NCBI GenBank assembly: GCA_963791325.1
Contig: CAWBRU010000009.1
Location: 62,001-126,000 of the forward strand
Length of the DNA stretch: 64,000 bases
Reading direction: 5' to 3'
Source: JBEVJK01 sp963791325
Lineage (GTDB): Bacteria; Pseudomonadota; Alphaproteobacteria; Rhizobiales; Rhizobiaceae
In this document: piece by piece, positions 56,105 to 64,000 of the stretch
Position numbering within the stretch: the stretch's first letter is position 1
Layout of the letters: every line of letters starts with the position of its first letter
The notes under the pieces: model-generated
Seen by the model: the letters and a program-made list of their open reading frames with translations, nothing else
What the model was told of the DNA's origin: nothing
Database searches by the model: none
Translations under genes and position numbers: made by a program

Positions 56105-56767
56105 CTATTTTCGATCGGCGCGTTTTTCAAGGATGCGCTCGATCGCAGCGGTCACCTCGTCGATCTCGGCCATGCCGTCGATACCGACCAGGAGGCCCTT
56201 GGCGTGGTAGTAGCCGATCAGCGGCGAGGTGTCCTTGTAATAGGCCTGAAGCCGGGTGCGTAGCGTCTCGGCATTGTCGTCGGGCCGGCGCTTGAATTCG
56301 GTCGAGCCGCAGCGGTCGCACACGCCGGCCACCCGCGGCGGGTGATTGGTGTCGTGATAGCCGGCTCCGCAATGGGCGCAGGTGTAGCGGCCGGCGATGC
56401 GGTCGACCAGCACCTCGTCGTCGACCTTGAACTCGATCACCACCTCGAGCGGCAGCCCCTTGCGCGCGAGCATCGCCTCGAGCGCGTCGGCTTGGGCGAG
56501 CGTGCGCGGATAGCCGTCGAGAATGAAGCCATGGACGCAATCGGGTTGATCGATGCGCTCCGAAACGATGTCGTTGACGATCTCGTCGGAGACCAGCCGG
56601 CCCAATTCCATCACCGCCTTGGCGCGCTTGCCGACGGCGGTCTCCGCCTTGACTGCAGCGCGCAGCATGTCGCCGGTGGAGAGTTGCGGAATGCCGTGTC
56701 TTGCGACCAGCCTATGTGCTTGCGTCCCCTTGCCCGCCCCCGGCGGCCCAAGCAGAATGAGCCTCAT
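56105..56767 (-). CDS. adk: Adenylate kinase, zinc-binding (long LID) form
   Basis: 220 residues. P-loop GPPGAGKGTQAHRLV, nucleotide motif FILDGYPRTLAQAD, AMP-binding STGDMLRAAV. The LID holds four cysteines in pairs (CAHC near 130, CDRC about 19 residues later): the zinc-binding LID, unlike the E. coli enzyme. ATGA overlap with secY; standard place behind secY. Confidence 0.95.
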   Translation of the reverse strand: MRLILLGPPGAGKGTQAHRLVARHGIPQLSTGDMLRAAVKAETAVGKRAKAVMELGRLVSDEIVNDIVSERIDQPDCVHGFILDGYPRTLAQADALEAMLARKGLPLEVVIEFKVDDEVLVDRIAGRYTCAHCGAGYHDTNHPPRVAGVCDRCGSTEFKRRPDDNAETLRTRLQAYYKDTSPLIGYYHAKGLLVGIDGMAEIDEVTAAIERILEKRADRK

Positions 56768-58104
56768 CGTCCCCTCTTCCCCCCACGCAGCTTCGACTTC
56801 TTGATCAGCCGCTCATATTGGTGGGCGACGAGATGGCCCTGGATCTGCGCGACCGTGTCCAGCGTCACGCTCACCACGATGAGCAGCGACGTTCCCCCGA
56901 GATAGAACGGAACACCGGTCGCCGAAATGAGAAATTCGGGCAATAGACACACGGCCACCAGATAGATCGCCCCGATCACCGTGATGCGGGTGAGCACGTA
57001 GTCGATATATTCGGCGGTGCGCTCGCCCGGCCGGTAGCCCGGGATGAACCCGGAATGCTTCTTCAGCTGGTCGGCGGTGTCCTTCGGATTGAAGACGATT
57101 GCGGTGTAGAAGAAGGCGAAGAAGACGATCATGCCCGCGTAGAGCAGCATATAGAGCGGCTGGCCGTGACCGAGCGAGGCAAGCACCGCGCTCGCCCAGC
57201 CCGGCAGGCCGGTCTGCGCGGAGAAGCCGGCAAGGGTCGCCGGCAGCAGCAGCAGCGAGGACGCAAAGATCGGCGGGATGACGCCCGAAGTGTTGAGCTT
57301 CAGCGGCAGATGCGAGGTGTCGCCCTGGAACATCCGGTTGCCGACCTGCCGCTTCGGATACTGGATCAGCAGCCGGCGCTGGGCGCGCTCGAAGAAGACG
57401 ATGACGGCGATGACGGCGATCGCCAGCACGATGATGGCGAGGATCAGCCCGGTCGACAACGCGCCGGTGCGGCCGAGTTCGAGCGTGCCGCTGATGGCAT
57501 GCGGCAGATTGGCGACGATGCCGGAGAAGATGATCAGCGAAATGCCGTTGCCGATGCCGCGGGCGGTGATCTGTTCACCAAGCCACATCAGGAACATGGT
57601 GCCGCCGACCAGGGTAACGACCGTCGACAGGCGGAAGAACCAGCCCGGATCGACGACGATGCCGTTGCCGCCCTCGAGCCCGATCGAGATGCCGTAGGCC
57701 TGGACCAGCGCCAGGAGCACGGTGCCGTAGCGGGTGTACTGGTTGATCACCTTGCGGCCCTGCTCGCCTTCCTTCTTCAGCGCTTCGAGCGACGGCACCA
57801 CGGAGGTCATCAGCTGCATGATGATCGAGGCGGAGATGTAGGGCATGATGCCGAGCGCAAAGATCGCCATGCGCTGCACGGCGCCGCCGGAGAACATGTT
57901 GAACATGCCGAGCACGCCGCCGCTCTGCTGCTGGAAGGCATGGGCGAAAGCGTCGGGATTGATGCCGGGCATCGGGATATAGGTGCCGAGGCGATAGACG
58001 AGCAGCGCGCCGAGCGTGAACCAGATCCGCTTCTTGAGGTCCTCGGCCTTGGCAAAGACCGAGAAATTCAGGTTGGAGGCTAGCTGTTCGACTGCCGATG
58101 CCAT
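56764..58104 (-). CDS. secY: Protein translocase subunit SecY
   Basis: 446 residues, ten membrane helices. Signatures IWFTLGALLVYRLGTYIPMP (first helix), plug region GGAVQRMAIFALGIMPYISA, and PGYRPGERTAEYI before the last helices. Start ATG 58104 (MASAVEQLASNL) has GGAG 11 bases upstream; the frame upstream is not SecY. Confidence 0.97.
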   Translation of the reverse strand: MASAVEQLASNLNFSVFAKAEDLKKRIWFTLGALLVYRLGTYIPMPGINPDAFAHAFQQQSGGVLGMFNMFSGGAVQRMAIFALGIMPYISASIIMQLMTSVVPSLEALKKEGEQGRKVINQYTRYGTVLLALVQAYGISIGLEGGNGIVVDPGWFFRLSTVVTLVGGTMFLMWLGEQITARGIGNGISLIIFSGIVANLPHAISGTLELGRTGALSTGLILAIIVLAIAVIAVIVFFERAQRRLLIQYPKRQVGNRMFQGDTSHLPLKLNTSGVIPPIFASSLLLLPATLAGFSAQTGLPGWASAVLASLGHGQPLYMLLYAGMIVFFAFFYTAIVFNPKDTADQLKKHSGFIPGYRPGERTAEYIDYVLTRITVIGAIYLVAVCLLPEFLISATGVPFYLGGTSLLIVVSVTLDTVAQIQGHLVAHQYERLIKKSKLRGGKRGR

Positions 58105-58313
58105 GGAAAGAATACTCCGCTGGGCCGCGTCAGGACTGCGGGCCGCCGAAGTCCCGAGATAGGCTCCGGCCCGTGAAGATGCAAGCCGCGGCATCCGCGG
58201 CCGGTCTGAAATGTCCGTTCACTTTTCGGCCAGGAGGCCTGGCCGAGACGGCACCGGCGGGGGCGCCAGGCAGCCGGCCCGAAGCGCTCTGCCGGCCGGC
58301 GCCGAGCCCGTGC

Positions 58314-58380
58314 TGGAGCAGATCACCGCTTCTGCGAACCGGTGCTCCACGCCACGTCCCTGTCGCTGCGCAATTTCCGC
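58314..58380 (-). repeat. Dispersed Rhizobiales intergenic repeat, copy 7 (partial)
   Basis: Minus strand keeps the second module: GAGCACCGGTTCGCAGAAG then CGGTGATCTGC, as in the copy at 17845; the first module is strongly changed. Lies in the 288-base gap between secY and rplO, unusually wide for this operon. Nothing else is recognisable in the gap. Confidence 0.5.
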
Positions 58381-58392
58381 GAGCGGCTGCCG

Positions 58393-58869
58393 TCAATCGG
58401 CCTTGGCCGCCTCGGGCAGCGTGACCGTGCCGCCGGCCTTCTCGACCTTCTCGACCGCCGATTTCGATGCCCCGGCCACTTCGAAAGCGAGCTTGGCGGT
58501 GAGCTCGCCGCCGCCGAGCAGCCGCACCCCATGCTTGGAGCGCTTGGCCACGCCGGCGGCGATCAACGCCGCGGCCGTCACCGGCGCGGCGCCGTCCAGC
58601 TTGTCGGCATCGATGGCGGCCTGGACGCGGCCGAGCGAGACGGTGGCAAAATCCTTGGCGAACAGGTTCTTGAAGCCGCGCTTCGGCAGCCGGCGATAAA
58701 GCGGCATCTGGCCGCCCTCGAAGCCGTTGAGGGCCACGCCCGAGCGTGCCTTCTGGCCCTTGACGCCGCGCCCGGCGGTCTTGCCGGAGCCCGAACCGAT
58801 GCCGCGGCCGAGCCGCTTGCGGGCGTGGGTGGCGCCGTCCTTGTCGGAAAGTTCGTTGAGTTTCATCAT
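58393..58869 (-). CDS. rplO: 50S ribosomal protein L15
   Basis: 158 residues. MKLNELSDKDGATHARKRLG, then the glycine-rich core GRGIGSGSGKTAGRGVKGQK and the helix GFEGGQMPLYRRLPKRGF. Two consecutive ATG codons at the start; either may be used. Confidence 0.97.
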   Translation of the reverse strand: MMKLNELSDKDGATHARKRLGRGIGSGSGKTAGRGVKGQKARSGVALNGFEGGQMPLYRRLPKRGFKNLFAKDFATVSLGRVQAAIDADKLDGAAPVTAAALIAAGVAKRSKHGVRLLGGGELTAKLAFEVAGASKSAVEKVEKAGGTVTLPEAAKAD

Positions 58870-58888
58870 CTCTCTCCTGCCGCCGGGA

Positions 58889-59086
58889 TCACGCCTCGTC
58901 CACGATGCGGACGAGATGCTGGACGGCAGCGATCATGCCGCGCACGGCCGGCGTGTCTTCCAGCGTGCGGCGGCGATGCAGCTTGTTGAGCCCGAGGCCG
59001 ACCAGCGTCGCACGCTGCGCGGCGGGCCGGCGGATCGGGCTGCCGATCTGTTCAAGGGTGATCGTCTTTGCCGGTTTCTTGGCCAT
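58889..59086 (-). CDS. rpmD: 50S ribosomal protein L30
   Basis: 65 residues. ITLEQIGSPIRRPAAQRATL and GLGLNKLHRRRTLEDTPAVR are diagnostic. Spacing of 19 bases to rplO and 10 to rpsE. Confidence 0.95.
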   Translation of the reverse strand: MAKKPAKTITLEQIGSPIRRPAAQRATLVGLGLNKLHRRRTLEDTPAVRGMIAAVQHLVRIVDEA

Positions 59087-59096
59087 CTCAGCCCCC

Positions 59097-59660
59097 TTAT
59101 TCGTCGGCCGAGACGGCGGCGCCGCGGCGCGCCTGCAAGGTGGAGTATTTGATACCGCGCTGGGCGGCGACGTCCTTGGGATGGAGCTGGCTCTTCAGCG
59201 CATCGAAGGTGGCGCGGACCATGTTGTAGGGGTTGGACGAGCCCATCGACTTGGCAACGACGTCGTGCATGCCGAGCGTCTCGAACACGGCGCGCATCGG
59301 GCCGCCGGCGATGATGCCGGTGCCGGGCTTGGCAGCGCGCAGCAGCACGCGGCCGGCACCCCAGCGCCCTTCGACGTCGTGGTGCAGCGTGCGGCCGGAG
59401 CGCAGCGGCACGAAGATCAGCTCGCGCTTGGCGCTCTCGGTCGCCTTGCGGATCGCCTCCGGCACCTCGCGGGCCTTGCCGTGGCCGAAGCCGACGCGGC
59501 CCTTCTGGTCGCCGACGACGACAAGCGCGGCGAAGCCGAAGCGGCGTCCGCCCTTGACGACTTTGGCGACGCGGTTGATGTGGACGAGCTTGTCGACGAA
59601 CTCGCTGTCGCGCTCTTCGCGGTCGCGGTTGCGTCCGCCGTCCCTGCGGTCTTGTGCCAT
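59097..59660 (-). CDS. rpsE: 30S ribosomal protein S5
   Basis: 187 residues. NRVAKVVKGGRRFGFAALVV, GRVGFGHGKAREVPEAIRKA and the C-terminal domain with GTGIIAGGPMRAVFE. Complete, in normal order between rplR and rpmD. Confidence 0.97.
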   Translation of the reverse strand: MAQDRRDGGRNRDREERDSEFVDKLVHINRVAKVVKGGRRFGFAALVVVGDQKGRVGFGHGKAREVPEAIRKATESAKRELIFVPLRSGRTLHHDVEGRWGAGRVLLRAAKPGTGIIAGGPMRAVFETLGMHDVVAKSMGSSNPYNMVRATFDALKSQLHPKDVAAQRGIKYSTLQARRGAAVSADE

Positions 59661-59730
59661 GATCCTGTCCTTGTTCTTTTCCGGATAGCACGGGGGTTGA
59701 CGGAATGCCCGGCGATCGGCCGGACGGTGG

Positions 59731-60090
59731 TTAGAAGGAGAGGCCGCCTTCGCGCGCCGCCTCGGCCAGCGCCTTGACGCGGCCGTGATAGATGTAGGGA
59801 CCGCGGTCGAACACCACTTCGTTCACCCCCGCCTTGGTGGCGCGCTCGGCAAGCAGCTTGCCGACGGCCGCCGCAGCGGCGGCATCGGCACCGGTCTTCA
59901 GTGCGCCCTTCAGATCCTTCTCGAGCGTCGACGCGGCGGCTACCGTATGGCCCTTCGCGTCGTCGATGATCTGGGCGTAGATGTTCTTCGACGAGCGATG
60001 CACCGACAGCCGCGGCCGATCGCCCGAGACCTTCTTGATCTGGCGGCGGACGCGCTGGGCGCGGCGCTTGATGGTTTCCTTGACAGCCAT
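59731..60090 (-). CDS. rplR: 50S ribosomal protein L18
   Basis: 119 residues. RRAQRVRRQIKKVSGDRPRL, SVHRSSKNIYAQIIDD and VVFDRGPYIYHGRVKALAEA. Complete. Confidence 0.97.
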   Translation of the reverse strand: MAVKETIKRRAQRVRRQIKKVSGDRPRLSVHRSSKNIYAQIIDDAKGHTVAAASTLEKDLKGALKTGADAAAAAAVGKLLAERATKAGVNEVVFDRGPYIYHGRVKALAEAAREGGLSF

Positions 60091-60117
60091 GGCTTTTCTT
60101 CCTCGCCGTATCAGGCG

Positions 60118-60652
60118 TTACTTCTTCTTGCCTTCCTTGCGGACGATCTTCTCGCCGGCATAGCGCACGCCCTTGCCCTTGTAGGGCTCGGGACCGCGAA
60201 ACTCGCGGATCTCGGCGGCAACCTGGCCGACCTGCTGCTTGTCGATGCCGGTCACCGTGATTTCGGTCGGCCTCGGCACCGCGATGGTGATGCCTTGCGG
60301 GGTCTGGTAGACGACATCGTGGCTGAAGCCGAGCGCCAGCTGCAGGTTCTTGCCCTGCATGGCGGCGCGGTAGCCGACGCCGGTGATTTCCAGCCTTCCG
60401 CTCGAAGCCGTCCTTCACCCCCTGCAGGATGTTGACGATCTGGGTGCGCGACATGCCCCATTTGGCACGCGCCGTCTTGGTCTCGTCGCGCGGCTCGACC
60501 GCGATCTCGCCCTTGTCGAGCTTGACCAGAACCTCGTCATTGACCACGAATTTCAGCTCGCCCTTGGGCCCCTTGGCCGTCACGGTCTGGCCGTCGACGG
60601 TCGCCGTCACGCCTTGCGGCAGCGGCACGGGTTTCTTGCCGATACGAGACAT
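60118..60652 (-). pseudogene. rplF: 50S ribosomal protein L6, with an apparent frameshift
   Basis: N-terminal part (MSRIGKKPVPLPQGVTATVD to GVKDGFERK) and C-terminal part (AMQGKNLQLALGFSHDVVYQ onward, ending KIVRKEGKKK) are in different frames. They join if one base is removed from AAGGCTGG (minus strand, near 60394-60395), giving FERKLEITGVGYRAAMQG, the normal L6 linker. Full length would be 177 residues. L6 is essential, so a sequence error is far more likely than a dead gene. Confidence 0.93.
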
Positions 60653-60695
60653 CTTGTTGCCGTCCTCGTTCTAACCTGTTGGATACCCTGCCGGA

Positions 60696-61093
60696 TCAGA
60701 AGATCTGGCAGAGAATTTCGCCGCCGACATTCTGCTCGCGCGCCTCGTGATCGGCCATCACGCCCTTCGGCGTCGACAGGATCGAGATGCCGAGGCCGTT
60801 GGCGACCTGCGGGATCGACTTGACCGAGACGTAGACGCGGCGGCCGGGCTTCGACACCCGGGCGATCTCGCGGATCACCGGCTGGCCTTCGAAATATTTG
60901 AGCTCGATCTCGATCTCCGACTTGCCGTTGTCGAAATCGACCTGGCTGTAGTCGCGGATGTAGCCTTCCGGCTTGAGCACGTCGAGCACGCGGGCGCGAG
61001 CCGCGAGGCCGGGGTCGAGACCTTGGTCTTCTTGCGGCCATAGGCGTTGCGGATGCGGGTCAGCATATCGCCGAGAGGATCATTTATCGGCAT
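60696..61093 (-). pseudogene. rpsH: 30S ribosomal protein S8, with an apparent frameshift
   Basis: N-terminus MPINDPLGDMLTRIRNAYGR to TPASRL is in one frame; VLDVLKPEGYIRDYSQVDF to the C-terminus EILCQIF is in another. One C restored in CGGCTCGCGCC (minus strand, near 60998-61000) gives TPASRLRARVLDVLKPEG, the normal sequence. Length 398 bases fits one missing base. Essential gene, so likely an error. Confidence 0.93.
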
Positions 61094-61105
61094 CGATCGT
61101 CCTCC

Positions 61106-61411
61106 TTACCAGCTCGACTTGACCAGGCCCGGGATCAGGCCGTTGTTGCCCAGGTCGCGCAGCGCGACGCGCGACATCTTCAGCTTGCGGTAATAGGCGC
61201 GCGGACGGCCGGTCACCTCACAGCGGTTGCGCACCCTGACCGCGGCGGAGTTGCGCGGCAGCGTCGCAAGCTTGAGCTGGGCGCGGAAGCGCTCCTCGAT
61301 CGGCAGCCCGTGGTTCATCACGGTTGCCTTCAGCGCCTTACGCTTGGCGGCAAAGCGGGCGACGAGCTTGCGGCGCCGGTTGTTCTTCTCGACTGAGCTG
61401 GTCTTGGCCAT
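61106..61411 (-). CDS. rpsN: 30S ribosomal protein S14
   Basis: 101 residues, the long form without zinc cysteines. MAKTSSVEKNNRRRKLVARF, then LPRNSAAVRVRNRCEVTGRP. ATG 61411. Confidence 0.96.
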   Translation of the reverse strand: MAKTSSVEKNNRRRKLVARFAAKRKALKATVMNHGLPIEERFRAQLKLATLPRNSAAVRVRNRCEVTGRPRAYYRKLKMSRVALRDLGNNGLIPGLVKSSW

Positions 61412-61437
61412 TTCAGATTGTCCTTTGTTCGCTGCCG

Positions 61438-61995
61438 TTACTGCCGGAACGGGAAGTTGAAGGCCTTGAGCAACGCTCTGGCCTCGTCGTCCGTCTTGGC
61501 GGTCGTGCAAACGACGATGTCCATTCCCCAGATCTGATCGACCTTGTCGTAGTTGATCTCGGGAAACACGATGTGCTCCTTGATGCCCATGGCGAAGTTG
61601 CCGCGGCCATCGAAGCTGTTGGGGTTCAGGCCGCGGAAGTCGCGCACGCGCGGCAGGGCGATCGTCACCAGCCGGTCGAGAAACTCGTACATGCGCTCCT
61701 TGCGCAGCGTCACCTTGGCGCCGATCGGCATCTGCTCGCGCACCTTGAAGGCGGCGATCGAATTCCTGGCGCGCGTCACCACCGCCTTCTGGCCGGCGAT
61801 CAGCCCGAGGTCGTCGGCGGCAATCGACGGCTTCTTGGAATCCCCCGTCGCCTCGCCGACGCCCATGTTGATGACGATCTTGTCGAGGCGCGGCACCTGC
61901 ATCTCGTTGTCGTATTTGAACTGGTCGCGCAGCGCCTTGCGGATCGTCTCGTTGTACTCTTTCTTGAGGCGCGGCTGATAGTGTGCGTTAGCCAT
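61438..61995 (-). CDS. rplE: 50S ribosomal protein L5
   Basis: 185 residues. QPRLKKEYNETIRKALRDQF and KIVINMGVGEATGDSKKP; 5S rRNA-binding. ATG 61995 (MANAHYQPRL) overlaps the true L24 stop by 8 bases. An open frame continuous with rplX upstream is an artefact of the rplX frameshift and does not show a real L24-L5 fusion. Confidence 0.95.
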   Translation of the reverse strand: MANAHYQPRLKKEYNETIRKALRDQFKYDNEMQVPRLDKIVINMGVGEATGDSKKPSIAADDLGLIAGQKAVVTRARNSIAAFKVREQMPIGAKVTLRKERMYEFLDRLVTIALPRVRDFRGLNPNSFDGRGNFAMGIKEHIVFPEINYDKVDQIWGMDIVVCTTAKTDDEARALLKAFNFPFRQ

Positions 61996-62301
61996 TGATG
62001 ACTTCTCCCGAACGCTTGGCGACGCGCACCTTCTTGCCGTCCTTCTGAACCTGGAAGCCACCCGCGTCGGCTTGCCGTCCTTGGGGTCGGCAACGGCGAT
62101 GTTGGACAGATGGATCGGCGCTTCCTTGGTGATGATGCCGCCTTCCTGGGACTGCGTCTGCTTCTGGTGGCGGCGGATCATGTTGACGCCGCGGACAACG
62201 GCCTTGTCCTCCTTCGGCATCACGCGCACGACCTCGCCGGTGCGGCCCTTGTCCTTGCCGGCGAGCACGACGACCTTGTCGCCCTTGCGGATCTTCTGCA
62301 T
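61988..62301 (-). pseudogene. rplX: 50S ribosomal protein L24, with an apparent frameshift
   Basis: Normal from MQKIRKGDKVVVLAGKDKGR to VADPKDGKPTRV, then out of frame. One G restored in CGGGTGGCTTCC (minus strand, near 62063) gives GKPTRVGFQVQKDGKKVRVA and the normal end SGEVING at 61988. Length 314 bases fits one missing base. Without it the frame reads on into rplE. Essential or near-essential gene, so probably a sequence error. Confidence 0.93.
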
Positions 62302-62315
62302 GACTTGCGGGCTCC

Positions 62316-62684
62316 TTACAGCACTTCAGGCGCGAGCGAGATGATCTTCATGTGGTTCTTGGCGCGCAGCTCGCGCGGAACCGGTCCGAAGATACGCGTG
62401 CCGATCGGCTCTTTCTTGTTGTCGACCAGCACGGCCGCGTTCTTGTCGAACCGGATCACGCTGCCGTCGGGACGGCGGATGTCCTTGGCGGTGCGCACCA
62501 CCACCGCCTTCATCACGTCGCCCTTCTTGACGCGGCCGCGCGGAATCGCCTCCTTGATCGACACCACGATGATGTCGCCGACCGAGGCATATTTCCGCTT
62601 CGAGCCGCCCAGCACCTTGATGCACATGACACGACGGGCGCCGGAATTGTCCGCGACGTCGAGGTTTGTTTGCATCTGAATCAT
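62316..62684 (-). CDS. rplN: 50S ribosomal protein L14
   Basis: 122 residues, complete: MIQMQTNLDVADNSGARRVM and RGRVKKGDVMKAVVVRTAKD. One of the most conserved ribosomal proteins. Confidence 0.97.
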   Translation of the reverse strand: MIQMQTNLDVADNSGARRVMCIKVLGGSKRKYASVGDIIVVSIKEAIPRGRVKKGDVMKAVVVRTAKDIRRPDGSVIRFDKNAAVLVDNKKEPIGTRIFGPVPRELRAKNHMKIISLAPEVL

Positions 62685-62751
62685 GACTGGCCGCCTTCTT
62701 CTTTCTGTCCGTCAGGGAGGCCGCCGAAGGCCGCCTGCCCCGTTCGATCCG

Positions 62752-62997
62752 TCACTGCCGCGCCTCGGCCTCGGTCAGCACCACCCAGCGCTTGTCCTTC
62801 GAAATCGGCTTCAATTCCTGGATCAGCACGGTGTCGCCCACCTTGCAGGCATTGGTCTCGTCATGCGCCTTGTACTTCTTCGACAGGCGCACGGTCTTCT
62901 TCATCACCGGGTGGGTGAAGCGCCGCTCGACCTTGACGACGACGGTCTTCTCGTTCTTGTCGCTGACGACAGTGCCCTGCAGAATGCGCTTTGGCAT
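62752..62997 (-). CDS. rpsQ: 30S ribosomal protein S17
   Basis: 81 residues. MPKRILQGTVVSDKNEKTVV, VERRFTHPVMKKTVRLSKKY and CKVGDTVLIQELKPISKDKR. Complete. Confidence 0.97.
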   Translation of the reverse strand: MPKRILQGTVVSDKNEKTVVVKVERRFTHPVMKKTVRLSKKYKAHDETNACKVGDTVLIQELKPISKDKRWVVLTEAEARQ

Positions 62998-63009
62998 GGT
63001 GTGGCGTCC

Positions 63010-63207
63010 TTACTTCTTGCCGGCCGCTTTTTCGGCGGCGATCGTCTTGATCCGCGCGATGTCGCGGCGAACCTGCCGGACACGCGCCGTCTTCTCGAGC
63101 TGACCGGTCGCCTTCTGAAAGCGCAGATTGAACTGCTCCTTCTTCAGGTTGGCGAGGTCGTCGCTCAGCTGGTCCTGGGTCTTTGCCCGAACGTCGGAGG
63201 CTTTCAT
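63010..63207 (-). CDS. rpmC: 50S ribosomal protein L29
   Basis: 65 residues from ATG 63207 (MKASDVRAKTQDQLSDDL). Helical hairpin LANLKKEQFNLRFQKATGQL, and RQVRRDIARIKTIAAEKA. An upstream start would overlap rplP and is not needed. Confidence 0.95.
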   Translation of the reverse strand: MKASDVRAKTQDQLSDDLANLKKEQFNLRFQKATGQLEKTARVRQVRRDIARIKTIAAEKAAGKK

Positions 63208-63226
63208 CGTCGTTGCCGCCTTCTCT

Positions 63227-63641
63227 CTAATCCGCAATGCGCTGGATGAAGCGCGTCTTCACCGACAGCTTGGCGGCGCCGAGCCTCAGCGCCTCGCGCG
63301 CGGTCTCCTCGGAGACGCCGTCGATCTCGAACATTACCCGGCCGGGCTTGACCCGGCAGGCCCAGAAATCGACCGCGCCCTTGCCTTTGCCCATGCGCAC
63401 CTCGGTCGGCTTCGACGGTGACCGGGACGTCGGGGAACACGCGGATCCAGACGCGGCCCTGGCGCTTCATCTCGCGGGTGATCGCGCGGCGGGCCGCCTC
63501 GATCTCGCGGGCCGTGACCCGGTTGGGTTCCATCGCCTTCAGCCCGAAGCCGCCGAAATCCAGGTTGGTGCCGCCCTTGGCGACGCCGTGGATGCGGCCC
63601 TTGAACTGCTTGCGGAACTTCGTGCGCTTTGGCTGCAGCAT
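63227..63641 (-). pseudogene. rplP: 50S ribosomal protein L16, with an apparent frameshift
   Basis: N-terminus MLQPKRTKFRKQFKGRIHGV to RVWIRVFPDVPVT is normal; the continuation SKPTEVRMGKGKG and the end TRFIQRIAD are in another frame. Removing one G from CACCGTCGAAG (minus strand, base 63416) restores it. Corrected length 137 residues, normal for L16. Essential gene, so a sequence error is the likely cause. Confidence 0.93.
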
Positions 63642-63671
63642 CTTCTATGACTCCGAATTCGTTCCCGCCGC

Positions 63672-64000
63672 TCAGGCGGCCTCGCGACGGCGGCCGCGCT
63701 CGCGCTCGCCGCCATGATCGCCCTCGGTCGCACGCCGCTCGGAGGCCATCGGGTCGTGCTCGAGGATCTCGCCCTTGAACACCCAGACCTTGACGCCGCA
63801 GGTGCCGTAGGCGGTCTGCGCTTCGGCCGTGCCGTAGTCGACGTCGGCGCGCAGCGTGTGCAGCGGCACCCGGCCCTCGCGGTACCACTCCATGCGCGCG
63901 ATCTCGGCCCCGCCCAGCCGGCCGGCGCAGTTGATGCGGATGCCTTCGGCGCCGAGCCGCATCGCCGACTGCACGGCGCGCTTCATGGCGCGGCGGAAGG
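63672..64000 (-). CDS. rpsC: 30S ribosomal protein S3, C-terminal part (runs off the right edge)
   Basis: About 109 C-terminal residues: FRRAMKRAVQSAMRLGAEGI, RMEWYREGRVPLHTLRADVD and YGTCGVKVWVFKGEILEHDP, ending in an arginine/glutamate-rich tail. The KH domain lies outside the window. Confidence 0.96.
   Translation of the reverse strand, partial: FRRAMKRAVQSAMRLGAEGIRINCAGRLGGAEIARMEWYREGRVPLHTLRADVDYGTAEAQTAYGTCGVKVWVFKGEILEHDPMASERRATEGDHGGERERGRRREAA

Noticed and set aside
56994..58083. Long plus-strand open frame opposite secY
   Set aside because: Compositional artefact of high GC opposite an unmistakable SecY; arginine/aspartate-rich nonsense sequence.
61438..62301. Genuine L24-L5 fusion protein
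   Set aside because: Explained by one missing base; both proteins have intact normal termini once it is restored.

Overview
The window is a high-GC stretch of a chromosome from an alphaproteobacterium, most likely of the order Hyphomicrobiales (Rhizobiales). The evidence is a CckA kinase, a giant coiled-coil protein of the Growth Pole Ring type, an ATP12 chaperone, LexA boxes of the GTTC-N7-GTTC type, alphaproteobacterial ribosomal gene order, and short intergenic repeats of a kind common in Bradyrhizobium-like and Mesorhizobium-like genomes. The family cannot be fixed from this sequence. The content is mostly core chromosome; I see no prophage, insertion sequence, CRISPR array, tRNA or rRNA gene.

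Left part (1-22 kb): a murI end and a TrmJ-like rRNA/tRNA methyltransferase, NADP isocitrate dehydrogenase (icd), a translationally coupled FecR-domain protein plus CHASE2 adenylate cyclase pair, small regulators, a two-subunit GMC (gluconate-dehydrogenase-like) oxidoreductase, the cell-cycle kinase cckA divergent from a FliO-like gene, dksA, sixA, ycjX-ycjF, folP-folK, a DUF922 protein, a ferredoxin with its NADP reductase, and an Hpt phosphotransfer protein.

Middle part (22-43.7 kb): a 1904-residue membrane-anchored coiled-coil protein, probably a GPR/RgsE homologue of the polar growth machinery. It is followed by about 2 kb of gene-free, repeat-rich DNA (a tandem array of ~90-bp units, a 173-bp direct duplication and dispersed hairpin repeats). 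Then come gyrA, ssb and uvrA (the last two each preceded by an SOS box), marC, a VapBC pair with a broken antitoxin, a DUF72 gene, the NAD(P)HX repair enzyme, and glnB-glnA behind a sigma-54 promoter and ending in a strong terminator.

Right part (43.7-64 kb): an MHS-type transporter with an unusual ~190-residue insertion. Next is a coupled gene string (deg, rarA, crcB, rluC, eamA, ATP12), then an alkaline phosphatase with a Pho box. The window ends in the spc/alpha ribosomal operons, rpsC to rplQ, with secY, adk and rpoA.

A window-wide caveat: four essential ribosomal genes (rplP, rplX, rpsH, rplF), rluC and the vapB antitoxin each carry an apparent single-base frameshift. In essential genes this points to sequence error in a draft or long-read assembly. 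The broken frames, and the apparent L24-L5 fusion, should be read with that in mind.
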